Below, piece after piece: positions 9,886 through 20,580 of a DNA stretch of 64,000 bases. Numbering within the stretch: position 1 is the stretch's first letter; every line of letters starts with the position of its first letter. The notes beneath the pieces were generated by a model that worked only from the letters and a program-made list of their open reading frames with translations, searched no databases and was not told the DNA's origin. The stretch spans positions 744,001-808,000 of the forward strand of contig NW_020167528.1 in the NCBI RefSeq assembly GCF_001641265.1, written 5' to 3'. Source of the stretch: Pseudogymnoascus destructans (lineage: Eukaryota > Ascomycota > Leotiomycetes > Thelebolales > Thelebolaceae). The position numbers were made by a program, and so were the translations under genes.

Positions 9886-12080
9886 ATGATGTCGACAAGC
9901 TTCACTGGCAATCCCATACCCGGGCAACAGCAACAAGAGAGACAACAACAACAACAACAGGATCAGGAACAATGGAGACGGGAGCTATTGGAATTGCAGG
10001 CTCGAATCAGCGCTCAACTGGCCACATGCCCACCGCTTCCGGCCGCGTCGTCCCAACCCAACATGTCCACCGACCGCCCGCCGATACACCGCCGACAACG
10101 TTCTCAGAATGAGATCTCGAGGTCTCTATCCATGGCTGGAAACACAAGCCGCGCTGCCTTCCCGGTAGGATAATGCTCCTAATTCACGTTTGCCCCCGCC
10201 TTGGTTCTAATAGCAACTAGGGACGAAACCATGTGGGATCTATGGGGATGTCGAGGAGCGTGTCACAACATTCTGGAGGCCCTGCGGCCATGTCCCGGAC
10301 CAAGTCTATGGGAGCACCGCCGTCATCGATGTCGAGGTCCCTCTCTAGCAGCGGACGAACAGCACCGCGCCAGCAGATGACGGGAGGCCACCCGAGCTCA
10401 GCCGATATCGACGCATGGCAATCTCATCAAGATGGCCCATACACCTATCAGCAATACCATCAAGCACAACCGGAGCTGGCACAGGTCCCGGAACTGGACA
10501 TCGGCGAGGATCCCAGGAACTACTTCTCTCAGAGACGGACGCCCTACCTCTCGGTGACGACGGAGGACTTCCCCCCGAACAACTTCATGATCAACAAGCC
10601 GGCCCAGGCCCGATTATCACCGTCAAGGCGCAGTACATTCAGTAACCCAGCCCCAAATACTCCGAGCAGCACAACGCTAACAACGGATAACACATTTGTA
10701 AGTGATCTGAGCCGCCAAAGCAGCACATGCAATGAAGCTCTTCAGAGCTTCCAGATGGTGAATGTTCACTCGAATACTTCTATGTTTTCTGATATCAGCT
10801 CTACCGATGATGCATTTTACGGCGGCTCGACGCAATACTACCCACCATCCGACCTAAAGCAGGTATCCTCGAGCGAAGAGCAAAACCTTTTGCTCGCTGG
10901 GGCTGGCGGGGCTGGGTACGGCCAGCAAGTTCCTTACCCATTTTTCGCTTCTTCTCAGAAGATGTCTTCAACTTCGAGTCGTCACGTGGAACGTATGCAG
11001 CGCACGGAATCGACCGACAGCAATGTATCGTCCTCATCGGCCTCTAGATCTCGGCAACAGCTACAGAGGCAAAACCAGCTTGCGACAAACCGCAAATTAG
11101 CACCAAAGGGAGGCAGCGACGACGACGAATCCCAAACAGTCTCCCCGCTCGTCCACATCAAGTCTAAAGACGGCCAGGAAGACAGGTTCGTAGCTCAAAT
11201 CTCCAAAACCCCCTACCAGCGCCCCAAACACGAACGCCTCCACTGCGACCTCTGCGACGACCGCGAGGGCTTCCGGGGCGCCCACGAGCTCGGCCGCCAC
11301 AAGGACCGCCAGCACAAGGACATGGTCAAGAAGTGGGTGTGCATCGAGCCCGTTGACGGGGTCAAGGACGAGTTCCGCCCCATCAACTCCCTCGCCAAGT
11401 GCAAGGCGTGCACCCAGCAGAACAAGAAGTACGGCGCCTACTACAACGCCGCTGCCCACCTGCGCCGCGCCCACTTCGTGCCCAAGCCTCGCGGCAGGAA
11501 TAAGTCGGGGAAGGCGGACGATAAGTCCGAGAAGCGCGGGGGCAAGGGAGGGGGTGATTGGCCCCCGATGACGGAGCTGAAGCGTTGGATGAAGGATGTG
11601 TATGAGAGCTCTGATGTAGTGCAGCAAGATGACGACGAGGAGTCTGGCGAAGATGACGTCCTCCATGCCGACCTCGAAGATCCGACTATGGCGACGCCAG
11701 CGAGTCAGATGGCTTTCGATCAGAGCTTCCTCTACCCCGTCGAAGCCCCGATGTTCGACTACTCCTCCTCCGGCGGCTCGAGCTTCGTCACCCCCAACGA
11801 GGGCATGGACATGAACGACATGGGCGGCGTGATGAACGCCTCCTTCGGGCAGGGGTTCCCGCACGGCGAATTCGACCAGTCGATGTTGATGCCGAGCAGC
11901 CAGCAGTCGGGCGACTTCGACGCCTCGATGGTGATGACGGCTAATGACCTGTCGTCCTTCATCGACCCGCACCAACCCCATCATCCTTCTTTTGCAACAC
12001 AGAACACCCTCCTCTCCCACCAGACTTTCATCGACCCAGAGCTCGCCTCTGATTTCCTCTCGTATGACGCGACTATGTAA
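9886..12080 (+). CDS. Zinc-finger-like regulator (DUF7896-type)
   Basis: Exons 9886-10164 and 10221-12080 give 712 aa; the 56-bp intron is phase 0 with a CTAAT branch site. The N-terminus (residues 14-30) is a poly-Gln stretch, followed by a long Ser-rich disordered region. At about 430-520 are two C2H2-like modules: CDLCDDREGF...HELGRHKDRQH, and CKACTQQNKKYG...AAHLRRAHF. Both keep C-x2-C and H-x4-H spacing. This paired arrangement occurs in uncharacterised fungal proteins that I recall as DUF7896. The C-terminus is acidic and rich in Met, Ser and Asp, as in activation domains. The role as a DNA-binding regulator is inferred. A weaker alternative is an RNA- or protein-binding zinc protein. 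Confidence 0.8.
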
Positions 12081-14370
12081 GGTTTTTTGCTGTGCGGGGC
12101 TGCTTGGCTCAATCGTAGGATTGGGCTGGGGCGCGGTGATGTGGCTGGTGTTATGCACCTGCCTTTTGTTCTATCTTGTTCTACTTCTTGTTTTCTTCTT
12201 TTTTTTCACCTTTACCCGTTTCGTGATGAAGTGATGCAGCGTGGTGAGCAGCTATTCATACGTTCCCCTCCTCCCAACAACATTTGTGTGTATGAAGTTG
12301 GAAAGAACAGGAAAGAAATTACACATTTACAAATCATCATTAGTCAAAACTCCCTCCTCATCCCCCCTTCCTTCATCATAAACTACACCTTTTTTCCCTC
12401 TTTCCTCTTCGAAACATGTCTATTATTCGGGCCTCTCTACATCATATTAATCGCAAAAATACCTCCTATTTCTATTTCTACGTCTCTATTTTCTATTTAT
12501 TTTCACTTCTCAACTCTTATTTCTGGGGGGCGGGCTTGGGCTTGCAACGCATGAGTTCCAGGAGGGCGCGTACATATGGTATCTACAAGGTCGACGATGC
12601 GGTATTCTACATGGGCGGAAATTTCATACAGCCAAAGGCTGTGGTGACGGTCGGCATGGGTTCTTTTTGGGGATTGAAATGCGGGGGGGACGGTGGACGA
12701 CGGCAGAGGGGACGGCATGTGAGTGGAGATCGAAGTGCTCGAATCTACGGTACGATATTCAAAGGAAATAATATTTTCTCACGAAACAACAACTGAATGA
12801 CTTTTATGACAACGTAGTATTTTATTTTATTTGGTGGGAGCGAAACGCAGGGCTGGTGGTAATTCGAGGAGGGGTGTATAAATCGGTGGTTTAGTATCAT
12901 AGCCATATCATAATCATATTCTGGATTCGTCCTTGTTTGTTGTTTTAACAACTATTTGATTCTACAAGTATTTTGTCCGTCGAAAACATGATACGGTGAA
13001 TATTCAAGAAGAATAAAAAATGACAGTACCGATTTCCACCCATCTACAACCAAATCCCCGATTAACCCACACAACCCCCCCCCATACCACACGTGTCCGC
13101 CCGTACCGTAATCGGCCGATGAACAACCAAGGAAGGAAGGGACCTCCATCTCTCTCCCTCCTTTCTTTTTCGCAAACAGTGGGGATGGACGGCGTAGGGA
13201 AGGAAGGGTGGGGGGGGGGCAGGGAGGTGTGATGTACGTACAGCGTAGGTGTATGCAAGGAGGAGTGGGGTCGGTAGTAAGTAAAGCACACACATCCCAT
13301 CCCATATCCCAGGCCTACCGTGTCCCCCGTGAGTCGTCGGGAATAGATTCCTGTTCGCTCGCGGCACTGGAATATCTCACCGCCGGCTTACACACTAACA
13401 CGCACTCCGTGCTTGGTGAAACGTGATCGCATCGCCTGTCTGCTGTGTGGTCGATGGCTGGGGTGGTTGGCGAGGTGCTCGCTGGCCGGGGGTGCTGGTG
13501 CGAGGTGATGCGGAAGACTGGGATGTCAGGGCGATGTCGGCGTTGGGATGGTGGTGATGTGTTTAGTATGATATCAGTGTGATGAGAGTGTACATTGAAG
13601 AAAGGGCAGGGCAATACCATTATCAAGACAGAAACAGACAAACAGGACAGGAGGCCAAGATTCGTATCCACACCACGAACCACCATCAAAACCAGAAGGT
13701 GATAAAAATGGCCCTTTGTCTATTATAAATATATACAGATCCCCCCGCCCCGCTTTCCATCCATTCAGAGGCGCAGCGCGCGCGGTGCAGAACTAGCTAT
13801 CAATCTGCATCGCGTGCCTCTTCTCTCCCCACGTAAACTCGTAGTAGAGGCTGAGAGGTTGTGGCCAACTGACTGACTGGTTGGCCTGCCTCCGTGATGC
13901 AACGCTGCCCATCGTGCAACCCAATATCCCGCCGAGCCTCACCCGGGGGTATCCAAGCCTCCTATCTACTCCCCATAAGAGCCAGCTCATCTCGACGGAG
14001 ACTGTCTACTCTAGCTGGGGCAATACATGGATATGAAGACCAAGGTCTACCCATCTCAATCGACGCAGACCATGCAGACGCTCAATCCTCCCCCCACCAA
14101 GAGAGAGGGTCTAGGGTCTCCCAAATAAACAACTCACCCGCTCTGAAAAAACCCCAAGCCCGCTGAAACGCGCACCAAAACGCCTCCGCTGCCCAGACAG
14201 ACTCTGAACATAACAAAAAACCAACCTGGCATCGCTCGCTCGCTCACTCAACGCCATTGTTCAATTTGTCGTCGTTCGCAAAATCTACACACACGTACGT
14301 ACGCTTCCCCATACGCTCTGCTCATGTGAGCCCCGCCCCGCCAGGGCAATCAACCAGCCACCCATCAACA
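12081..14370. other. Gene-free convergent intergenic region
   Basis: Lies between the ends of the zinc-finger gene (plus) and the triplicated-motif gene (minus). It is T-rich near 12150-12530, then has C- and T-rich stretches near 13050-13210. Open frames of 60-126 residues have no recognisable content. No RNA gene was recognised. Confidence 0.55.
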
Positions 14371-16248
14371 TTAGATAGCCCAGCTCCCCCTCCTCGCCCT
14401 CACGCCCCACGCAATCGGCTCCCCCGAGTTCGTCGACAGATTCGGGTGCTGACGCGCCCACTCATGGATATACCTCTTCAGAGCCATCCACCTCGGGGTC
14501 CCAACGCCCACCGCCCCGGTGGCATCCGTGAGTCCCGTGCCGGGCTTAATCCCCACATTCCCCACCGGCGCCTTGACGTCGTCGTCGACGCGCAGCTGGG
14601 ACGAGGGGATATGCGAGATATGCGCGAGCTCGTCGTCGTACTCGCGCGCTAGCATCGGGTAGCCGAGGGAGAGGTAGTTGTACACCTGCGTGACGAAGGT
14701 GTCGTTGAACTCGACGCAGATGGCGTCTTCGAGCTTAGCCTTTGCGACTTCGCCCTTGAGCCGCTCGTCGAGACCGCTGAGCATGCGCATCCCGCGACTG
14801 GGAGTACATTGGTGGTGTTTGGGCGCCGCCCCAGCACCGTCGTTGAGGTTCAGTGCGTTGAAGGGGTCGTCGCGCTCGTTGTCGGGCGTCTCGAGGAGGG
14901 CGGGGTGGCGGTGGTGAGGGGCGATGCATTGGCTTGCGTTTTCGGCGACGCAGTAGCCGCCCCAGAGACCGCCGCCATCGTCTTTCTGGAGTGGGGGGGG
15001 CTCGATGCGTTGGTCGGTTTCAAATCTTGTGAATTTAGGGGAGGGGCACATCCGGAATAGGAGGTCTTCTCCTAACATGGGCGGGCTGGCAGCCTCGCGC
15101 ATGACTTTCAGCTCTTTGTCTTTCGGTTCAATGGCAAGGACGCCCTTATCGTTGATGCCATTTGTCCAGAAAGGGTCGTGGAAGGAGGGCTTGGCTGCCT
15201 CTTCCGCAAGCATCCTAAACGTCTCCTCGGCCCGCATCCGCGCCTGCGACTCCTCATGCTGCTGGAGCTCTGCCGCCGTAAACCCGGAAACCGTAGATTT
15301 CTTCCGCGCCACCTTCTCATGCGGTAATAGTATTGGGCCACTATCCTCATCCGACCCCACCTCGCTCTCGAGGTCGTAGAAATGCGAGACGGGATCGTGG
15401 AAGTCGCTATTCACGTAAGCCACCAACTCCTGCTCGCGCAGCTGCCTCTCCCGTAATTGTTCCTCGGCCTGCTCCGCCGCGAGCGTCAGTAGATAGCCCG
15501 TGTAATTCTCATCGCAGCTCTCCCTCGTGCGGGCCATCTGTAGGCGGTTTGAATCCTCCGAGGACCCGAACGACTCGGTCAGCGAGGGTGTGCTCTCCGC
15601 GTTATCGGCCTCGTCTTCCGTGGTGTAGGAATTCGAGTCTGAGAGCGGCGGGCCTATTTCCGGGTGGTATGAATTGTATCGCGTGCCCCGACGTGTGTTG
15701 GGGTGCGGTCTCATCGACCCCTGTCGATAAGGGCGGAGAGGCGGTGGTAAACTGCTGGCTCGGATGTCGTGTGGCGATAATAGGTGCTGGTCTGGCTTCG
15801 TCCTGGATCTCCCTCCTGACTGGTATGTATGGTTCGTCCCCGGCGTGACGTCTGTCCTCTCTGGTGGTGTGTGGTGGACATCGTTGGCTCGCTTTGACCG
15901 CCTTGTGGTTTCGATGAGTTGGGGGGGAAATCGAGGTCTCCTCCGCGGTGGAGACTCTACTACAGCGGCTGGAACATCTTGAGTGGTCGTAATGGGGTTA
16001 TCTTGCGCTGGCTTCACCGCTGTTGCACGGTTGCTGCGTCGGGTGGTCTCGATGGGTTGAGGTAGGAATCGAGGTTTCGGTGGCTCATCTAGCTGCACGC
16101 GGATAGTGGGATTGGAATCTTCGCCCGCCGGCTCGGTGTCGTGGGTACTCGGATCAATTGAATCGATTGTGAGCTGCTGGTGGGACTTGAATGTCGTCTC
16201 TATGGGAATCGGCAAGAATCGACGTCGCAGTGGTGGTTGGGTGGACAT
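14371..16248 (-). CDS. Conserved fungal protein with triplicated RFxPxxIETT motif
   Basis: A single-exon gene of 625 aa from ATG 16248 to TAA 14371; function not recognised. The N-terminus has three copies of a basic motif at about 10, 59 and 106: RRRFLPIPIETT, KPRFLPQPIETTRRS and RPRFPPQLIETTRRS, each followed by basic residues. I recall similar (R/K)F-P-IETT motifs in uncharacterised Pezizomycotina proteins. The middle is Ser/Asp/Glu-rich. A Glu/Gln/Arg-rich helical stretch lies at about 255-290. The C-terminal 150 residues look folded (LSLGYPMLAREYDDELAHIS, later GTPRWMALKRYIHEWARQH) and are the likely functional domain. The repeated motif suggests a docking peptide for a multivalent partner. 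Confidence 0.75.
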   Translation of the reverse strand: MSTQPPLRRRFLPIPIETTFKSHQQLTIDSIDPSTHDTEPAGEDSNPTIRVQLDEPPKPRFLPQPIETTRRSNRATAVKPAQDNPITTTQDVPAAVVESPPRRRPRFPPQLIETTRRSKRANDVHHTPPERTDVTPGTNHTYQSGGRSRTKPDQHLLSPHDIRASSLPPPLRPYRQGSMRPHPNTRRGTRYNSYHPEIGPPLSDSNSYTTEDEADNAESTPSLTESFGSSEDSNRLQMARTRESCDENYTGYLLTLAAEQAEEQLRERQLREQELVAYVNSDFHDPVSHFYDLESEVGSDEDSGPILLPHEKVARKKSTVSGFTAAELQQHEESQARMRAEETFRMLAEEAAKPSFHDPFWTNGINDKGVLAIEPKDKELKVMREAASPPMLGEDLLFRMCPSPKFTRFETDQRIEPPPLQKDDGGGLWGGYCVAENASQCIAPHHRHPALLETPDNERDDPFNALNLNDGAGAAPKHHQCTPSRGMRMLSGLDERLKGEVAKAKLEDAICVEFNDTFVTQVYNYLSLGYPMLAREYDDELAHISHIPSSQLRVDDDVKAPVGNVGIKPGTGLTDATGAVGVGTPRWMALKRYIHEWARQHPNLSTNSGEPIAWGVRARRGSWAI

Positions 16249-16679
16249 TGAGAGTATGGCAGGCTTGTCGAGGAAGCAAGGAGAGGAGGGACAGAGCAGG
16301 GTGGGATAGAGAGATTAGAGCGATAGTGAACGGCGATCGAGGGAGGGGAAGCAGCAGCGAATATGTGATAGATAATGACCACACGCCGTTTCAGGGCAGA
16401 AGAAGACTGGTGTTGATAGGAAGCTCTTGACACACGGAGGTGACGGTAATCCTGGAATAATTGTGGCTCTTGGGGGACCTAACACCGCACAAGAGTATTA
16501 ATGGCCACAGGAAGCGTATAAGTAAGAACGCTAAGAACGCTAAGAACGGTAAGAGCAGCGACAACAGTAAGAACAGGACAAAATGGCGTTGATTCACTGC
16601 ATACGACAAACAATCATGTGGAGAAGGGGAGTCTAGAGCCTGGAGTGGCGGCTGGAGTAGCAGGTGGAGTAGCCGCTGG

Positions 16680-16824
16680 AGTAGTGGAAATAGCCTGGAT
16701 AGTGGAAGTAGCCTGGATAGTGGAAGTAGCCTGGATAGTGGAAGTAGCCTGGATAGTGGAAGTAGGGTTAGTGGAAGTAGCCTGGATAGTGGAAGTAGGG
16801 ATAGTGGAAGTAGCCTGGATAGTG
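16680..16824. repeat. 18-bp minisatellite (AGCCTGGATAGTGGAAGT)
   Basis: About eight copies of an 18-bp unit, some shortened to GTGGAAGTAGGG-type variants, about 0.4 kb upstream of the 625-aa gene. Confidence 0.9.
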
Positions 16825-16931
16825 CATTGACGGGGCGGTTGGCCCCAACAAAGACGACAGGACAGGATGGCTACAGACGGATACTCTATCTACCATGGTA
16901 TAGAGTATATGCACAGGGTAGCATACTATCA

Positions 16932-17012
16932 TGCCAATATCTATGCCAATATCTATGCCACTATGCCACTATGCCAATATCTATACCACTATGCCAATAT
17001 CTATGCCAATAC
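16932..17012. repeat. CCAATATCTATG / CCACTATG short tandem array
   Basis: Mixed copies of 12-bp CCAATATCTATG and 8-bp CCACTATG units. Confidence 0.85.
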
Positions 17013-17742
17013 TCCGTATGGAGAGGTAAATTCTTATTCTCCCATATTCAATCCCCTGGATTCCCCCTTGCCACCAAGAATAGTTTGCCCACTAGACCCG
17101 GACGCTATGAACCGCACTCCGATACCAGACGGACTGTCCCGGGCGGGCGGTGGGTTGTACCTTCCTTTCCCATACCTTTCCCATACAAAAAACCAAAACC
17201 TTTACAACTTTATTGGCTGTGCAGCGTTCCGAGTACAGCCAAGTATCTCCCGATACACAACACTCTCCGATGTATGTGCCCATCGTCCGCCATCGCACCA
17301 CGGTAGCACTGGCTGGGCGCCGGACGAAAGCTAGTAGCGAGGGGTCGGTGAGGGAGAAGACGCAAAGCACGAAACGGGATGCACAGCGGAGATCCTCCAA
17401 GTTACTGGACGCTCTTGCTCTGATAACACCGGTGCCATGCGGTGGCTGATCTTGCCCGCCGCCCACTACCTGCAAACCTCTTGTCATCGTCATGGCTTCA
17501 ACATCGGAACTCAAGTTGCCATCGATGCTGTGTACATCGGATCTACCTGCATACACGTCCAACCCCACCCGTCCATCCTGTCTCATCTACCAAACAAACC
17601 GCTCGTGACCACCAACACAATTGTCTCTCCCACCTGCCAACCCCCCACCCACCAGATACGCCCCGCTATGCTAAACCCAGAACGTGACACATGTCCCTGC
17701 CTCATGACGAAAAACAGCCCATGTTTTCCCCTCCCTTTTCCC

Positions 17743-19110
17743 CTACGACTCCCGCGCGCCAACCATCGACTCCAGCTTCCCCGCCAAGACGCGGTGCTTC
17801 CTGATAACATCCACCCACTCCTCCGTGTCCTCGCCTTCCTCCTCCAGGAACGTGAGGATCATGCTGAAGTCCCCGCCCAGCCGGCCCAGACTGGCTGCGC
17901 AGTAGAGCACCTGCGTTAGCAAGCTGTCGCGCGTCGCGCGGTCCTGCACGTTCGGGAGGTATTTCTTGAGCGTGTCAAGAAGCACGCCGACGAGATGCAA
18001 CGGGAACGTCGACAGCGACGACGGCAGCGGCTGGGGCATATCGCTCTCCCCGTGCCCCTTGCCGGCCACGCCGTCCACCTCGCCCTCCGCGGCCGCCGGG
18101 AAGATACTCCGGAACATAGAAATGATAGCGAAGCTCTGCTCGCGGAAAATCTCAATGTAGCGCTTGAGATAGCGTTCCGTTTGCTGGCCGCCCGACCACG
18201 CGGTGCTCCGGTCCTTCTTCGTGACAGGTGAGGCGTTGTTTGATAGCTCTTGGTCTGCCAGTTCCCGTAGCGGCTCCAGCGCACCAAGCATCGCCATCAG
18301 GTTGGCGAGGCGGCAGACGAGGAAGAGGCCCCCGAGGCTGCCTTCGTGGCTGCTGCCTACTTCTGAGCCGGGCGTGTCGAGCTCGGGGGCGATTCGGCGC
18401 AGCCAGCTGATGGTGCGCATTGCGGCTGCTAGCTTTAGGCCCTGCGCTTTTAGACTTGATATCAGATTCGTTGTCATGGCGTGCATCTCCTCTTCTGCCT
18501 GTACTGTGACCGACGACACCAATCGTGATTCCGGGTATAGTCCATGTAGTCGCCGGATGTGCGCATTTAGATCCAGCGCAGAGGCATAGTTGATTGTAGC
18601 AGAAGAAGACGTATTGCTTGTCAAGCTGGTTGCGCCAGACGTAGATATCGCCGAGGAGAGGAGGGTTGGGAGCTCGAGGACATCGCCCAGGCGGTCTGAA
18701 TTGCGCGAGAGTAGTAAGGCCTTGCGCCGCCTGTCTAGGATAGCATTTTCTGTATTCTTGTTGTAGGTTGTGGCGAACCGAAGCGCCTCTTCGTCTAGCT
18801 TTGGTATGGCATCCTGAAGCTTCGTTGTGCTCTCCGCTATAGCTGGGAGAGTGGTCTGTAGTGAGGAGAGGTGGTCGGAAGAGGCGATGACAGCCTTGTG
18901 CGACCGCGATGAGAGGGCTTGGAGAGATAACAGCAGTGAGTGGGATGCTTGCGCCAGCGATTGGGGCTCCGAGTCGCTGAGTGAGGATAACGGGAGGGTC
19001 GTGAGCCTGGCAAGGTAGGTGGATGTGATGGGGTCACTGGGCGACCTCAAAGACGCAGACGAAGTCTGGCCAAGGTGAGGAGCCAGAAGCTCATAAAGAG
19101 AGTCAGACAT
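17743..19110 (-). CDS. COG8: Conserved oligomeric Golgi complex subunit 8
   Basis: An intronless 455-aa protein. It matches the Dor1/COG8 family: an N-terminal MSDSLYELLAPHLG, a region of helices with DHLSSLQTTLPAIAEST, the conserved stretch LLSRNSDRLGDVLELPTL, and NAHIRRLHGLYPESRLV with the following tethering helices (LKAQGLKLAAAMRTISWLRR, LFLVCRLANLMAMLGALEPLRELAD, ERYLKRYIEIFREQSFAIISMFRSIF). COG8 belongs to the octameric COG tether (lobe B) that captures vesicles for retrograde intra-Golgi transport. Length is normal for filamentous fungi. It shares a divergent 398-bp promoter region with the TLC-domain gene. Confidence 0.9.
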   Translation of the reverse strand: MSDSLYELLAPHLGQTSSASLRSPSDPITSTYLARLTTLPLSSLSDSEPQSLAQASHSLLLSLQALSSRSHKAVIASSDHLSSLQTTLPAIAESTTKLQDAIPKLDEEALRFATTYNKNTENAILDRRRKALLLSRNSDRLGDVLELPTLLSSAISTSGATSLTSNTSSSATINYASALDLNAHIRRLHGLYPESRLVSSVTVQAEEEMHAMTTNLISSLKAQGLKLAAAMRTISWLRRIAPELDTPGSEVGSSHEGSLGGLFLVCRLANLMAMLGALEPLRELADQELSNNASPVTKKDRSTAWSGGQQTERYLKRYIEIFREQSFAIISMFRSIFPAAAEGEVDGVAGKGHGESDMPQPLPSSLSTFPLHLVGVLLDTLKKYLPNVQDRATRDSLLTQVLYCAASLGRLGGDFSMILTFLEEEGEDTEEWVDVIRKHRVLAGKLESMVGARES

Positions 19111-19508
19111 TGCCGTGGCATGTAAGGGCCCACGCCAGCATCATAAGAGCTTATTGGGCTTATTCAAAGAATATTATCACGAGGCAGCCTTGTAGAAGCA
19201 ACGTGGGAAGGAAGGCTGTCAAGGTTGCAGTATCGCCATTCTTTCAGCCTCGGCATCCTCCGTTTAGGCAAGAGGTCCAACGAAGGCGCTTGTGTGGGGC
19301 GATCACCCCAGTGCTAACTATGGTCATCGTGACTACTGCCCCAACGAATTCAGACTGCGTTGAACCTCTCACAGTTCATCGCGTCTGCCTTCGTAGGCCT
19401 GCGCCCCTCTGACTGTAAATAAGAAGCTTCGCCGCCCGATTTCCTCTCAAAAGCCTCATCTGCGACCAACCGAACCGATCTGGCACATTCCTTAGAAACC
19501 CCGCGACG
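19111..19508. promoter_or_regulatory. Divergent promoter region of COG8 and TLC gene
   Basis: A 398-bp gap between two divergent start codons. No sharp motif is recognised; a bidirectional promoter is inferred from geometry. Confidence 0.5.
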
Positions 19509-20580
19509 ATGCGTGACTTCATACCCCCCATACCCTTCCTAGCGAAGGCGATTACTCCGTTCGCAGAGTATATCGGCGCAACAACACTGCCTCTGCACAT
19601 TCACGAGGTTGTCGTCTCATATCTCGCCTATACTTTCATCAATAAGAAGGTCGCGCCAGCCGTATCGACATGGCTCTTTCCTCAGAAGTACCCGGCGCTC
19701 TCGGCCGAGAAGAAGTTCAACTGGAACGTCCATGTGGTGTCTCTATGCCAGAGCCTTTTGGTCAACAGCACGGCTCTCTATGTCATCTTAACTGATGATG
19801 AGCGCAACAACATGACCTGGCAGGAGCGGGTCTGGGGCTACACCGGGGCGTCTGGGATGATTCAAGGTTTGGCCACTGGGTACTTCCTCTGGGATCTGGT
19901 TATCACTATCCAGAACGTCAAGATGTTTGGGCTGGGGATGCTGGCGCATGCTGTCAGCGCTCTGACGGTGTTCTCTTTTGGTTTTGTAAGTAATATGAGA
20001 GAGCTTCAGGGTGCTACGCTAATAGATTCCTTCACAGAGACCCTTCGTTAACTACTATGCCTCGACTTTCATTATTTACGAGCTATCCTCGCCATTTCTG
20101 AACTTCCACTGGTTCTTTGATAAACTGAACCTGACCGGATCTCGTCGCCAGCTCGTCAACGGAATACTGCTCCTCGCCACCTTCTTTGGCTGCCGTCTAT
20201 GCTGGGGAACATACCAATCTCTGCGGGTATACCAGGACATGTGGATGGCATTACACCACACCCCTGGCGACACTTTCGGAAAGGTTGAATCTCCTATCCA
20301 CGATGAAATCATGAAGTACACAAAAGAGGAGTTCCTACCACTCTGGCTGGCAGTCACCTACCTCGGAAGCAACCTCGTCCTGAACGCACTGAACTTCTAC
20401 TGGTTTGCAAAGATGATCGACGCTCTGCGCAAGCGCTTCGTCCCGGCCGAGAAGGCCAACTCGAAGCCAAAGTTGGCCATGACTGGCGCTAATGGCACGG
20501 TGAAGATCGAGGCTGATGAGACTATCGTGCGCCGCAGAAATGTGCCTCTCCCAGAGGCAGATATCGTGCCGATTCCGTGA
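19509..20580 (+). CDS. TLC-domain membrane protein (TMEM56/YPR114W-like)
   Basis: Exons 19509-19985 and 20038-20580 (intron 52 bp, phase 0) give 339 aa. The TRAM-LAG1-CLN8 fold is seen from hydrophobic segments at about 27-50, 75-98, 125-150, 165-180, 195-215 and 275-300. Landmarks are KFNWNVHVVSLCQSLLVN, GYFLWDLVITIQNVKMFG, GMLAHAVSALTVFSFGF and then RPFVNYYASTFIIYELSSPF. The His after the LAH motif and the E-L-S-S-P-F stretch are typical of the TMEM56 branch rather than ceramide synthases, since there is no Lag1 double-His core. It is expected in ER or other internal membranes; a lipid-related role is only inferred. The cytosolic tail is basic and hydrophilic. Confidence 0.85.

Larger units (their letters stand above)
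16249..17742. other. Intergenic region with minisatellites
   Basis: Upstream region of the 625-aa gene and downstream sequence of COG8. It contains the 18-bp and 12-bp tandem arrays listed separately. No gene is supported. Confidence 0.6.

Noticed and set aside
11097..12158. 353-codon open frame antisense to the zinc-finger gene
   Set aside because: Shadow of GC-rich third positions in the real gene; the composition is Val/Leu/Gly/Arg filler with no domain.
12416..12796. 126-codon frame downstream of the zinc-finger gene
   Set aside because: Low-complexity T-rich sequence, most likely 3' UTR.
17092..17586. 164-codon minus-strand frame beside COG8
   Set aside because: No recognisable domain; contains intergenic repeats and no splice or start support.
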